Below, piece after piece: positions 6,743-12,916 of a DNA stretch of 12,916 bases. Each line of letters opens with the position of its first letter. The first letter of the stretch is position 1. The position numbers and the translations under genes are program-made. Location: NCBI GenBank assembly GCA_964292325.1, contig CAXYVG010000096.1:1-12916 (forward strand), given 5' to 3'. The notes beneath the pieces were generated by a model. The model made no database searches and had not been told where the DNA came from. It worked only from the letters and a program-made list of their open reading frames with translations. The stretch comes from CTSoil-075 sp964292325 (lineage in GTDB: Bacteria > Bacillota > Negativicutes > DSM-13327).

Positions 6743-8467
6743 TTACTTACTCTGAAACTGAACCTGATACAACTTGCTATATAAGCCACCCAGTTCTAAT
6801 AGCTGGTCATGAGTTCCCTGCTCTACAATTTTTCCTCGTTCCATAACCACAATCATATCAGCTCGTTTTACGGTCGACAAACGATGGGCAATCACAAAAG
6901 AGGTTCGACCTACCATCAATTTATCCACTGCCTCCTGAACGAGTTTTTCACTTTCTGTATCTAAGGCAGAAGTCGCTTCATCCAAAATTAAAATGCGAGG
7001 ATTTTTAAGAATGGCTCTGGCAATCGAAATACGTTGGCGCTGTCCACCAGACAGTTTTGATCCTCGCTCGCCAATTTGTGTATCATAACCGCCAGGCATA
7101 TCCATAATAAAGTTATGAGCATTTGCTGCCTTAGCTGCCGCTATGACTTGCTCAGAAGCAGCGTCTAATTTGCCATATAAAATATTTTCATATACACTTC
7201 CGTTAAACAACACCGTTTCTTGGGGTACAATTCCAATTTGCTCTCTTAGTGATTGGAGAGTAACGGTTTTTATATCAATACCATCAATCATAATATTCCC
7301 ATCGATTGGATCATAAAATCTAGGAATTAGATTGGCAATGGTAGTCTTGCCAGCACCACTTGGTCCAACAATTGCCACTACTTGTCCAGACTTTACCGTC
7401 AATTGGATTTTATTTAACGCAGGCTCACCTGCTTTGTACTCAAACGTTACCTGATTGAAGGCTACATGACCATCAATTTTTGCTAGTACTGTCGCACCCT
7501 TCATATCCTCAATTTCTGGCTGCGTATCAAGAACATCAAATACCCTCTGAGCGGCAGCCATGGCTTTTTGAATATTACCATATACACGGCTCAAACGTTT
7601 AATCGGATTGGATAAATTAACAGCATAGGTCAAAAAGGCAATCAATGAACCTGCTGTCAAATGATTGTTGATGACTTCTCGTCCACCATACCAAATAATC
7701 ATCGTGATGCCAATGGATGCCACAAATTCAATAATTGGCGTTAAGGTTGCCATAATTTGCGAATTCTTCATTTGCGCGCGAAAATTTTGGTGATTTTGTA
7801 ATTTAAAGCGTTCGATTTCATAATCTTCCCGTGCAAAGGATTTGATCACCCTGACGGATGAAATGCTTTCTTGTAATACAGACGTAATATCAGCGGCTCT
7901 TTCTTGTATCAGAGCACTGGATCTACGCAATTTTTTGCCAAAAATATTCATCGTTTGCCCTACTAGCGGAGCGGTGATCAGTGTTAACAGTGATAACTGC
8001 CAATGAAGATAAAACATCGCCCCTAGCGAGCCAATCAGTATCATGCCTTCGGTAACCATTTCTATCATATTTTCTACCAATGCACCTTGTACCGCTGCCA
8101 CATCATTGGTGATATAGCTCATTAGCTGACCAGTCTGGCGTTTTTCATAATAGGATAGCGATAATCGTTGCATATGCCGATATACAGCTTCGCGAATATC
8201 AATAATTACCTTTTGCCCAATATACGACATCAGATAGGTTTGCCCATAAAAGAAAATGCCTCTCAGAAAAAAAACTACGATAATACCACCTGCAATGGCA
8301 TTGAGCATCGACATATCTTTGTTTGCTAATACTTCATCAATAATATCTTTTAATATCCATGGTACATATAAACTGGCACTAGCGGCCATTATAATACATA
8401 GAATCGCCACTACCATTCGGTGCAAATAAGGCTTGATATACTGTAATAGGCGCGTATAATTTTTCAT
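6743..8467 (-). CDS. msbA: Lipid A flippase, ABC transporter MsbA family
   Basis: A 574-residue half-transporter with fused membrane and ATPase domains, close to E. coli MsbA (582). Six membrane segments occupy about residues 15-290. The nucleotide-binding domain shows Walker A GPSGAGKTT (368-376), Q-loop near Q416, signature LSGGQ (472-476), Walker B ILILDE (492-497) and H-loop H528. MsbA homodimers flip the lipid A-core from the inner to the outer leaflet of the cytoplasmic membrane. The fold alone also fits multidrug exporters, and the role comes from its place between lpxB and waaA. The start ATG shares one base with the lpxB stop (TAATG), with GGAGG 6 bp before the ATG inside the end of lpxB, so translation is probably coupled. 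Confidence 0.92.
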   Translation of the reverse strand: MKNYTRLLQYIKPYLHRMVVAILCIIMAASASLYVPWILKDIIDEVLANKDMSMLNAIAGGIIVVFFLRGIFFYGQTYLMSYIGQKVIIDIREAVYRHMQRLSLSYYEKRQTGQLMSYITNDVAAVQGALVENMIEMVTEGMILIGSLGAMFYLHWQLSLLTLITAPLVGQTMNIFGKKLRRSSALIQERAADITSVLQESISSVRVIKSFAREDYEIERFKLQNHQNFRAQMKNSQIMATLTPIIEFVASIGITMIIWYGGREVINNHLTAGSLIAFLTYAVNLSNPIKRLSRVYGNIQKAMAAAQRVFDVLDTQPEIEDMKGATVLAKIDGHVAFNQVTFEYKAGEPALNKIQLTVKSGQVVAIVGPSGAGKTTIANLIPRFYDPIDGNIMIDGIDIKTVTLQSLREQIGIVPQETVLFNGSVYENILYGKLDAASEQVIAAAKAANAHNFIMDMPGGYDTQIGERGSKLSGGQRQRISIARAILKNPRILILDEATSALDTESEKLVQEAVDKLMVGRTSFVIAHRLSTVKRADMIVVMERGKIVEQGTHDQLLELGGLYSKLYQVQFQSK

Positions 8468-9615
8468 TATTGTCCTCCAACTGGGTTCTGGGCAACGGCT
8501 AGAATCTCATGGGCTACCCGCTTTACCGCACCTGCAGCGCCTAGTTTCTGGCGCATCTCTATCAAATCGTTGACGATTGCCGTATGAACTGCAGGATTCG
8601 TCAACATCGGTAATGCTTCTTTGGCTATATTCTCAGCGGTTACTTCGTATTGTAATAGTTCTGGTACAATCTTACGTCCCGCAACAATATTCGGCAAGCT
8701 AATATATGGAATCTTAACGACAATCTTACCCAGTAAATAAGTAAGTGCCGCTATTTTATAAATTACGACGGTTGGTAAATTCAAAATTGCAGCTTCTAAG
8801 GTAACAGTTCCCGACGCAGCAATCGCCATATTTGCAATATTCATCAAATCATATGTACAATTTTCCGTCAAAATCACGTTAACATTGTATTGCTTTATGA
8901 TATCTTGAATCATTACCCGGGAAATCGTTGATGCAATCGGTAGGAAAAATTGGCACTCAGGAAGTGTTTCTGCAATTTTTTCTGCCGAAGCTAACATGAC
9001 TGGCAATAGATTGACAATTTCTTGTTGGCGACTGCCAGGAAGCAATAAGACAACAGGCTTTGTTGGTATTGCCCCAAAATACTGATACGCCTGATCTTTG
9101 GGCATAGTGGTCTTGACAATATCAAGTAACGGATGACCAACAAACGTTACATTGGCACCCGCCTCACTATATACATCGACTTCAAATGGAAAAATGGCCG
9201 CCACTTTTTCTACTGTTTCGGCCACTGTTTTTGCCCTGCCACGTCCCCACGCCCATACCTTGGGACAAATATACGATATGACAGGGATTCCTTTGCTCTT
9301 CGCAATTTTCGCCAATCTGATATTAAAGCCATGATAATCAATAATGACAAGCACATCCGGCCTTTCCCGGTCCATCACATCTGCCAACATATCACGTACT
9401 TTAAATAGTTTTGGTATATTCTTGATGATTTCCACGAAGCCGATCACACCTAAATCCGCAATATCATATACGATATCCACACCAGCTGCCTTCATGGCTT
9501 TACCGCCCATACCCAACAGTACAATATCTGGCTGTATAGCTTTTAATGCATGTGCTACACTAGCGCCATGCAAGTCTCCTGATGCTTCACCTACAGAAAT
9601 CATGATTTTAGACAT
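8467..9615 (-). CDS. lpxB: Lipid-A-disaccharide synthase (LpxB)
   Basis: A 382-residue GT19 enzyme, the same length as E. coli LpxB. It joins UDP-2,3-diacylglucosamine and lipid X into the beta-1,6 tetraacyl disaccharide at the membrane surface. The N-terminal GEASGDLHG (9-17) is the family signature; IIDYHGFN (91-98) includes D93, matching the essential Asp of the family; CPKVWAWGRGR (117-127), FVGHPLLD (158-165) and LLPGSRQQEI (191-200) form the conserved core, and AASGTVTLEAA in the C-terminal half is the donor-binding region. The ATG at 9615 has TGGAGG about 7 bp upstream. It follows lpxI by 20 bp, matching the biochemical order because LpxI makes one of its substrates, lipid X. Confidence 0.97.
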   Translation of the reverse strand: MSKIMISVGEASGDLHGASVAHALKAIQPDIVLLGMGGKAMKAAGVDIVYDIADLGVIGFVEIIKNIPKLFKVRDMLADVMDRERPDVLVIIDYHGFNIRLAKIAKSKGIPVISYICPKVWAWGRGRAKTVAETVEKVAAIFPFEVDVYSEAGANVTFVGHPLLDIVKTTMPKDQAYQYFGAIPTKPVVLLLPGSRQQEIVNLLPVMLASAEKIAETLPECQFFLPIASTISRVMIQDIIKQYNVNVILTENCTYDLMNIANMAIAASGTVTLEAAILNLPTVVIYKIAALTYLLGKIVVKIPYISLPNIVAGRKIVPELLQYEVTAENIAKEALPMLTNPAVHTAIVNDLIEMRQKLGAAGAVKRVAHEILAVAQNPVGGQ

Positions 9616-9635
9616 AAACAGCCTCCAGACATTTT

Positions 9636-10439
9636 TTACATTGCTACTATCGTTATGTCATGGTCATTTGCCATGCTTACTACTTTTTCACGATCAACGA
9701 TCAGCGTTTTTCCTGCTTCAATGGCCAGAGCGGTCCCGCCAGCATTGCATATACTTTCGAGTGTGCTTAGGCCTACGGTTGGTACATCAAAACGCATATC
9801 TTGATTAGGTTTGGCTACTTTCGCAACCGTGATGCCCCCCCGTCCTAGTTCTCCACCACGACGAATACAAGCATCAGTACCTTCAATGGCTTCAATCGCC
9901 ATCACTGCACATTGTTTGACGACTACCGTCTGTCCAATATCTAGACGTCCCATTTCTTTTGCCATTTTGAACCCATAGTCGATATCAGCGCGTTCATCCG
10001 CTGTCGGCTCACGTTTTGTCAATACACCAGGCATTGGCATAAGGCTTTTGATTAAAGCCGTCTGATCTAAAATTCCAAATCCTTCTATTACTAACTCGCG
10101 TACAAACGCCAACATGATGGTATCATCATTATGATCGGTCAGACTTGCCAGTAATTTTTTGATTCGGTCATCGAGTGCTACCGTTCCGGTAAACATTAAT
10201 TCCTTGGTTACTTTCCCTAGCATGGTTACTTCTGTAACACCTTCATTTTTTAAAGTAGTCAATATTTGATCTAACTGACCCACACTAATATCATATGTTT
10301 TATTCGCTATATTATGCAGCTCGGGATCGACTCCAGGCACCAAACCTACAGCAATCACGGTAAAGCCCATGCCGCGAGCGGCACGGGCAAATTGAGAAGG
10401 CAAACCTCCGACACCGGCTAGTAAACCTATAGTTTTCAT
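9636..10439 (-). CDS. lpxI: UDP-2,3-diacylglucosamine hydrolase (LpxI family)
   Basis: A 267-residue protein of the LpxI (formerly DUF1009) family, which cleaves UDP-2,3-diacylglucosamine to lipid X and UMP. LpxI is unrelated to the LpxH metallophosphoesterase of E. coli and attacks a different phosphorus atom. The N-terminal domain opens MKTIGLLAGVGGLPSQFARAA in the family's IGLIAGxGxLP pattern; GKVTKELMF (75-83), GVLTKREPT (138-146) and DIGQTVVVKQ (167-176) are conserved, and DVPTVGLSTLE (218-228) carries the Asp (D218) of the D-x-PTVG block that is critical in the Caulobacter enzyme. The ribosome site AGGAG overlaps the lpxA stop TAG. Position between lpxA and lpxB confirms the role. No lpxH is present in the window. 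Confidence 0.95.
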   Translation of the reverse strand: MKTIGLLAGVGGLPSQFARAARGMGFTVIAVGLVPGVDPELHNIANKTYDISVGQLDQILTTLKNEGVTEVTMLGKVTKELMFTGTVALDDRIKKLLASLTDHNDDTIMLAFVRELVIEGFGILDQTALIKSLMPMPGVLTKREPTADERADIDYGFKMAKEMGRLDIGQTVVVKQCAVMAIEAIEGTDACIRRGGELGRGGITVAKVAKPNQDMRFDVPTVGLSTLESICNAGGTALAIEAGKTLIVDREKVVSMANDHDITIVAM

Positions 10440-10451
10440 CTTGTCAATCTC

Positions 10452-11258
10452 CTATTCCCCATCTCTACGACTACGACAGACACCACGTTCTACATTGCGT
10501 AAAAAACGCAAGAAATGTTCAACTTCAGGATAAGACTCGAGGTCTTGTTCCATCATTTCGATAGCCTGAGCCAAACTAAATCCTGAACGATATAATATTT
10601 TATATGCTTTTTTAATATTTTTTCGTGCGTCTACTTGAATACCTGCGCGAGCCATACCGACATTATTCAGTCCAGAGACTCTAGCTGGATGACCATCAGC
10701 AATGACGAATGGCGGTATATCTTGTACGACTTTCGATGCGCCACCGATCATAGCATTCATACCAATCTTCACAAATTGATGTACTCCGGATAAGCCACCA
10801 ATGACTACACGATCTTCTACTACTACATGACCAGCTAAGGTCGCAGCATTCGACATGATGACATGATTGCCAACCACACAATTGTGAGCTACATGCGTAT
10901 AGGCCATTAACAAACAATGAGAACCAATTCTCGTTTCTTCCCCTTCACCTGTAGCACGATTGACAGTAGCAAATTCTCTAATCTTTGTATTGTCACCAAT
11001 AAATACATAACTTTTCTCACCACAAAATTTCAGATCCTGTGGTTCTGAACCAATCGAAGCACTCGGAAAAATCGTACAATCTTTGCCGATACTAGTCCAG
11101 CCATCTATTACTGCATGAGCACCGATTTTCGTACCATCGCCAATCACTACATTTTCACCAATAACCGCATAAGGTCCAATTTCAACATCTTTACCCACTC
11201 GGGCCCCCGGATGAACCACTGCGGTTTCATGTATTTTACGCAGAGATAAAACAGCCAT
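10452..11258 (-). CDS. lpxA: UDP-N-acetylglucosamine O-acyltransferase (LpxA)
   Basis: A 268-residue left-handed beta-helix acyltransferase (E. coli 262), the first lipid A step, moving a 3-hydroxyacyl chain from ACP to the 3-OH of UDP-GlcNAc. Hexapeptide repeats such as VGKDVEIGPYAVIG and VIGDGTKIGAHAVI run through residues 20-190, with a helical C-terminal region containing AYKILYRSG. In numbering from the chosen ATG, HVAHN gives H122 and H125; H125 matches the E. coli catalytic His exactly, and H144, H160 and the ruler position G173 also fall at E. coli numbers. A TTG two codons upstream (11264) is an alternative start; AAGGAG is 10 bp from the ATG and 4 bp from the TTG, so the ribosome site does not settle it, but family alignment favours the ATG. 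A separate promoter appears to precede this gene. Confidence 0.96.
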   Translation of the reverse strand: MAVLSLRKIHETAVVHPGARVGKDVEIGPYAVIGENVVIGDGTKIGAHAVIDGWTSIGKDCTIFPSASIGSEPQDLKFCGEKSYVFIGDNTKIREFATVNRATGEGEETRIGSHCLLMAYTHVAHNCVVGNHVIMSNAATLAGHVVVEDRVVIGGLSGVHQFVKIGMNAMIGGASKVVQDIPPFVIADGHPARVSGLNNVGMARAGIQVDARKNIKKAYKILYRSGFSLAQAIEMMEQDLESYPEVEHFLRFLRNVERGVCRSRRDGE

Positions 11259-11278
11259 CTGCAATTCACTCCTTATCC

Positions 11279-11299
11279 AGTAAGTACATTACCCTTACT
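11279..11299 (-). promoter_or_regulatory. Hairpin just before the lpxA ribosome site
   Basis: Arms AGTAAG and CTTACT (6 bp, 9-nt loop) in the transcribed direction lie 4 bp before the AAGGAG ribosome site of lpxA (11269-11274). It does not cover that site but could influence ribosome access or mRNA stability. The stem is short and AT-rich, so this may be chance. Confidence 0.35.
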
Positions 11300-11326
11300 C
11301 ACTTATACTTGCTGTAATTATAGTCC

Positions 11327-11353
11327 GACTACTCAGTCTAAAAGAGACTAGTC
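11327..11353 (-). promoter_or_regulatory. Nested inverted repeat in the lpxA leader
   Basis: In the transcribed direction GACTA-GTCT, a CTTTT loop, AGAC, a TGAG bulge and TAGTC form a 9-bp stem inside the predicted 5' leader of lpxA. GACT occurs three times and AGTC twice in about 32 bp, so this may be a protein-binding operator as easily as an RNA hairpin. A perfect TATAAT (11317-11322) directly follows but has no matching -35. A second small inverted repeat (TCGCT/AGCGA, 11359-11374) overlaps the expected transcription start. No known riboswitch class is recognised. Confidence 0.4.
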
Positions 11354-11374
11354 ATTTTTCGCTAAAATAAGCGA

Positions 11375-11403
11375 TTTATACGGAAAAGTACTTGTTATTT
11401 CAA
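11375..11403 (-). promoter_or_regulatory. Sigma-A-type promoter before lpxA
   Basis: On the minus strand, -35 TTGAAA (11398-11403) and -10 TATAAA (11375-11380) are separated by exactly 17 bp, in the 183-bp gap between fabZ and lpxA. Transcription would start near 11368, giving a leader of about 110 nt. It implies that lpxA and the downstream genes can be expressed independently of lpxC-fabZ. An 8-bp inverted repeat (GAAAAGTA/TACTTTTC; 11383-11390 and 11423-11430) brackets the -35 and could be an operator. There is no terminator between fabZ and this promoter, so read-through from lpxC is also expected. Confidence 0.62.
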
Positions 11404-11426
11404 TTTATAGCATCAAATCTACTACT

Positions 11427-11446
11427 TTTCTTTATTTTTCTTTATT
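11427..11446. repeat. Two tandem copies of a 10-bp unit across the fabZ stop
   Basis: The unit tttctttatt occurs twice in a row and includes the fabZ stop codon (TAA at 11442-11444). It is a low-complexity AT-rich tract that could have arisen by slippage; no function is evident. Confidence 0.6.
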
Positions 11447-11870
11447 TTGATGATAATACAAATAAAAATTCAGCTTCCGCTGCCAATTGATCATCTACAA
11501 ACGATTGCACCCACAGTTTCCCTGTACCAGCACGTACCTTAATAATTTCTGCAACCGTGCGCAGTTGATCACCAGGCACTACTGGTTTTCTAAATTTCAC
11601 TCGATCCATACTAGCAAAAAATGCTAACTTCCCGCGATTTTCCTCAGGATATAGGATCGCCACTCCACCGACTTGCGCCATCGCTTCCAGAATGAGTACA
11701 CCAGGCATCACTGGATGACCAGGAAAATGTCCTTGGAAAAACTCTTCATTAACAGTTACATTTTTAATTCCTACGGCTCGTTTCAATGGTTCTAATTCTA
11801 TAATACGATCCACCAATAACATTGGATACCGATGAGGAATAATTTCTTGTATTTCAGTTGCAGACAACAT
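11442..11870 (-). CDS. fabZ: 3-hydroxyacyl-ACP dehydratase (FabZ)
   Basis: A 142-residue hot-dog-fold dehydratase (usual length 140-150) of type II fatty acid synthesis, turning 3-hydroxyacyl-ACP into trans-2-enoyl-ACP. It shows IPHRYPMLLVDRI (11-23) and the active-site block GHFPGHPVMPGVLILEAMAQ (47-66) with H48 and E62 as the catalytic pair. The frame also has a GTG three codons upstream (11879), but GGGAG sits 8 bp before the ATG and would overlap the GTG, so the ATG at 11870 is chosen. FabZ competes with LpxA for the 3-hydroxyacyl-ACP pool, and the lpxC-fabZ-lpxA order is common in LPS-bearing bacteria. It is 15 bp downstream of lpxC. FabA is excluded by length and active-site Glu. Confidence 0.96.
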   Translation of the reverse strand: MLSATEIQEIIPHRYPMLLVDRIIELEPLKRAVGIKNVTVNEEFFQGHFPGHPVMPGVLILEAMAQVGGVAILYPEENRGKLAFFASMDRVKFRKPVVPGDQLRTVAEIIKVRAGTGKLWVQSFVDDQLAAEAEFLFVLSSK

Positions 11871-11885
11871 ATTTTTCACTCCCTA

Positions 11886-12731
11886 CTAAAAGTTTAGTTG
11901 CTTTCTTTGTTCACCATATTGTGTAGCAACGCTCTTGGCCAATGCGGTATTGAGCGCATGGCTTGATTTGACCGCAATGATATGACCTTTAATACGCCCT
12001 GCCAACGCTACATCACCAATAATATCTAATATTTTATGACGTACCAGTTCATCTTCAAATCTGAGCGGCGTAAGGACTTTTTCATGATCATATACAACCA
12101 CATTTTCCAAACTACCACCTAATGCTAACCCTTGTGCTTGCAATGCTTCTACCTCATGCATAAAACCAATCGTCCGGGCTGGTGCAATTTCCTGTATAAA
12201 TACTTCTTTGCTGATTTCATAATCACCAAATTGTACCCCTAGCATCGGATGAGGATTAATCGAGGTAAACGTAATTCGCAATCCATCATAAGGCAAAATG
12301 GTAATAAACTTATCATCCACACGTATGGTTTGCGATTGTGTCACACATACGTGTCTACGTAGTGCATCTTGCTGAACACTACCAGCTTCTTCAATCAACT
12401 TCACGAAAGGCAATGCGCTACCATCTGCCACTGGCGGTTCCACCGAATCAATTTCTACTATACAATTATCAATTTCTAGTGCATAAAATGCTGCTAAGAG
12501 ATGTTCCACTGTAAACACTTTCGCTAAACCACTTTCCAGCGTAGTAGCCCGCATGGCATTGGTAACATTTGCAGCGACTGCTGTTACCTGTGGTGCTCCC
12601 GGTAAATCCACCCGCACAAAGACAATCCCTGTATCAACAGGTGCTGGGCGCATGGATATCGTCACATTCTTTCCTGAATGTAACCCTATACCAGTGTATG
12701 TTACAGTTCTCCCTACTGTTGTTTGGTGCAT
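11886..12731 (-). CDS. lpxC: UDP-3-O-acyl-N-acetylglucosamine deacetylase (LpxC)
   Basis: A 281-residue zinc deacetylase performing the committed step of lipid A synthesis, removing acetate from UDP-3-O-acyl-GlcNAc. The family blocks are YTGIGLHSGKNV (12-23), VEHLLAA (75-81; E76, H77), ARTIGF (185-190) and RHKILDIIGD (231-240). Zinc ligands are predicted as H77, H232 and D236, with H258 in SSHALN the second catalytic His. Length is below E. coli LpxC (305), which has a C-terminal extension involved in FtsH proteolysis; this protein ends at QRKQLNF without an obvious match to that tail. The ATG at 12731 has a perfect AGGAGG 5 bp upstream. It is the first gene after a terminator and promoter, so it probably heads the transcription unit. 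Confidence 0.97.
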   Translation of the reverse strand: MHQTTVGRTVTYTGIGLHSGKNVTISMRPAPVDTGIVFVRVDLPGAPQVTAVAANVTNAMRATTLESGLAKVFTVEHLLAAFYALEIDNCIVEIDSVEPPVADGSALPFVKLIEEAGSVQQDALRRHVCVTQSQTIRVDDKFITILPYDGLRITFTSINPHPMLGVQFGDYEISKEVFIQEIAPARTIGFMHEVEALQAQGLALGGSLENVVVYDHEKVLTPLRFEDELVRHKILDIIGDVALAGRIKGHIIAVKSSHALNTALAKSVATQYGEQRKQLNF

Positions 12732-12761
12732 AATGTCCTCCTGATGTGATAACCTTTATAC

Positions 12762-12790
12762 ATTCTATAAAACATTTGATCTCCCTGCAA
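12762..12790 (-). promoter_or_regulatory. Probable promoter of lpxC
   Basis: On the minus strand, TTGCAG (12785-12790) and TAGAAT (12762-12767) are 17 bp apart. The -10 matches five of six consensus bases and the -35 only three. Transcription would start near 12755, leaving a leader of about 24 nt that holds the AGGAGG ribosome site. Location between a terminator and lpxC supports the call. Confidence 0.5.
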
Positions 12791-12822
12791 GATATTTCTG
12801 CAAAAATTATGTTTTTATTTTC

Positions 12823-12856
12823 AAAAAAGCGAAGACGAGACAAGCAACATCTCCGC
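12823..12856 (-). terminator. Rho-independent terminator of the upstream (unseen) gene
   Basis: On the minus strand GCGGAGATG (12848-12856) pairs with CGTCTTCGC (12829-12837) in a 9-bp stem with two G-U pairs and a 10-nt loop, followed at once by six T residues (12823-12828). This is the classic terminator layout for leftward transcription, and it separates lpxC from whatever lies to the right. A second ctccgc copy (12857-12862) directly adjoins the stem. Confidence 0.75.
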
Positions 12857-12886
12857 CTCCGCATCTACACTTACTATTTGCTACTT

Positions 12887-12916
12887 AGACAAAAGACAAG
12901 GGAGACAAGGGGACGG
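12887..12916. repeat. Tandem agacaaggg repeat at the right edge, cut by the window
   Basis: agacaaggg occurs twice in tandem (12894-12902, 12903-12911), preceded by a partial copy agacaaa (12887-12893) and followed by gacgg at the window edge. The phrase caaggggacgg resembles the ends of short palindromic intergenic repeats I recall from Firmicute genomes, some linked to IS200-like/RAYT transposases. The other half, if any, is outside the window, so the element class is unproven. Confidence 0.45.

Noticed and set aside
9344..9808. Plus-strand open frame of 154 residues
   Set aside because: It lies antisense across lpxB and the end of lpxI, both certain genes, has no recognisable domain and low-complexity Ser/Thr-rich composition typical of a shadow frame.
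11871..11879. GTG start for fabZ
   Set aside because: It would overlap its own ribosome site, while the ATG at 11870 has proper spacing and the standard FabZ N-terminus.
12634..12864. Minus-strand frame of 76 residues starting MRRRRCC
   Set aside because: It runs through the terminator hairpin, its T-run and the start of lpxC in another frame, and no ribosome site fits.
1..12916. Hidden CRISPR, tRNA, toxin-antitoxin, phage or defence system
   Set aside because: No spaced repeats, cloverleaf, integrase or unassigned gene was seen; almost all sequence is explained by LPS genes with only small gaps.

Overview
The window is a compact minus-strand gene cluster for building and exporting the lipid A-Kdo core of lipopolysaccharide. 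Read in the transcribed direction (right to left) the order is lpxC, fabZ, lpxA, lpxI, lpxB, msbA, waaA, lpxK, kdsB, kdsA, kdsC, an lpxL-type acyltransferase, lptC and lptA, the last running off the left edge. No plus-strand gene is supported. The combination of an LpxI-type (not LpxH) hydrolase, strong AGGAGG ribosome sites, moderate-to-low GC and this gene order is what is known from the diderm Firmicutes (Negativicutes, e.g. the Sporomusa/Pelosinus/Veillonella group). That assignment is inference from gene order and style, since no rRNA or other phylogenetic marker is present.

Right end (about 12732-12916): a tandem purine-rich repeat touches the edge, followed in the transcribed direction by a Rho-independent terminator for an unseen upstream gene, then a sigma-A-like promoter for lpxC. 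lpxC and fabZ (11442-12731) follow. A 183-bp gap before lpxA (11259-11441) holds a good sigma-A-type promoter (TTGAAA, 17 bp, TATAAA) and a structured leader of about 110 nt.

Centre (5418-11258): lpxA, lpxI, lpxB, msbA and waaA cover UDP-GlcNAc acylation, UMP release, disaccharide formation, flipping and Kdo transfer. lpxD is not in the window. Left half (1-5400): lpxK (4' kinase), kdsB, kdsA and kdsC (Kdo synthesis and activation), the late acyltransferase, then lptC and lptA for transport to the outer membrane. kdsD (arabinose-5-phosphate isomerase) is absent; a 73-bp gap with a strong inverted repeat lies between kdsA and kdsC. Genes are 0-30 bp apart or overlap, including ATGA junctions at lpxL/lptC/lptA and TAATG at lpxB/msbA, so translational coupling is likely.

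I found no previously undescribed system. The points most worth a second look are the promoter and leader inside the cluster before lpxA, the kdsA-kdsC hairpin where kdsD might be expected, and the repeat at the right edge. Five genes needed a start-site decision or start-site comment (waaA, lpxA, fabZ, kdsB, lptA).
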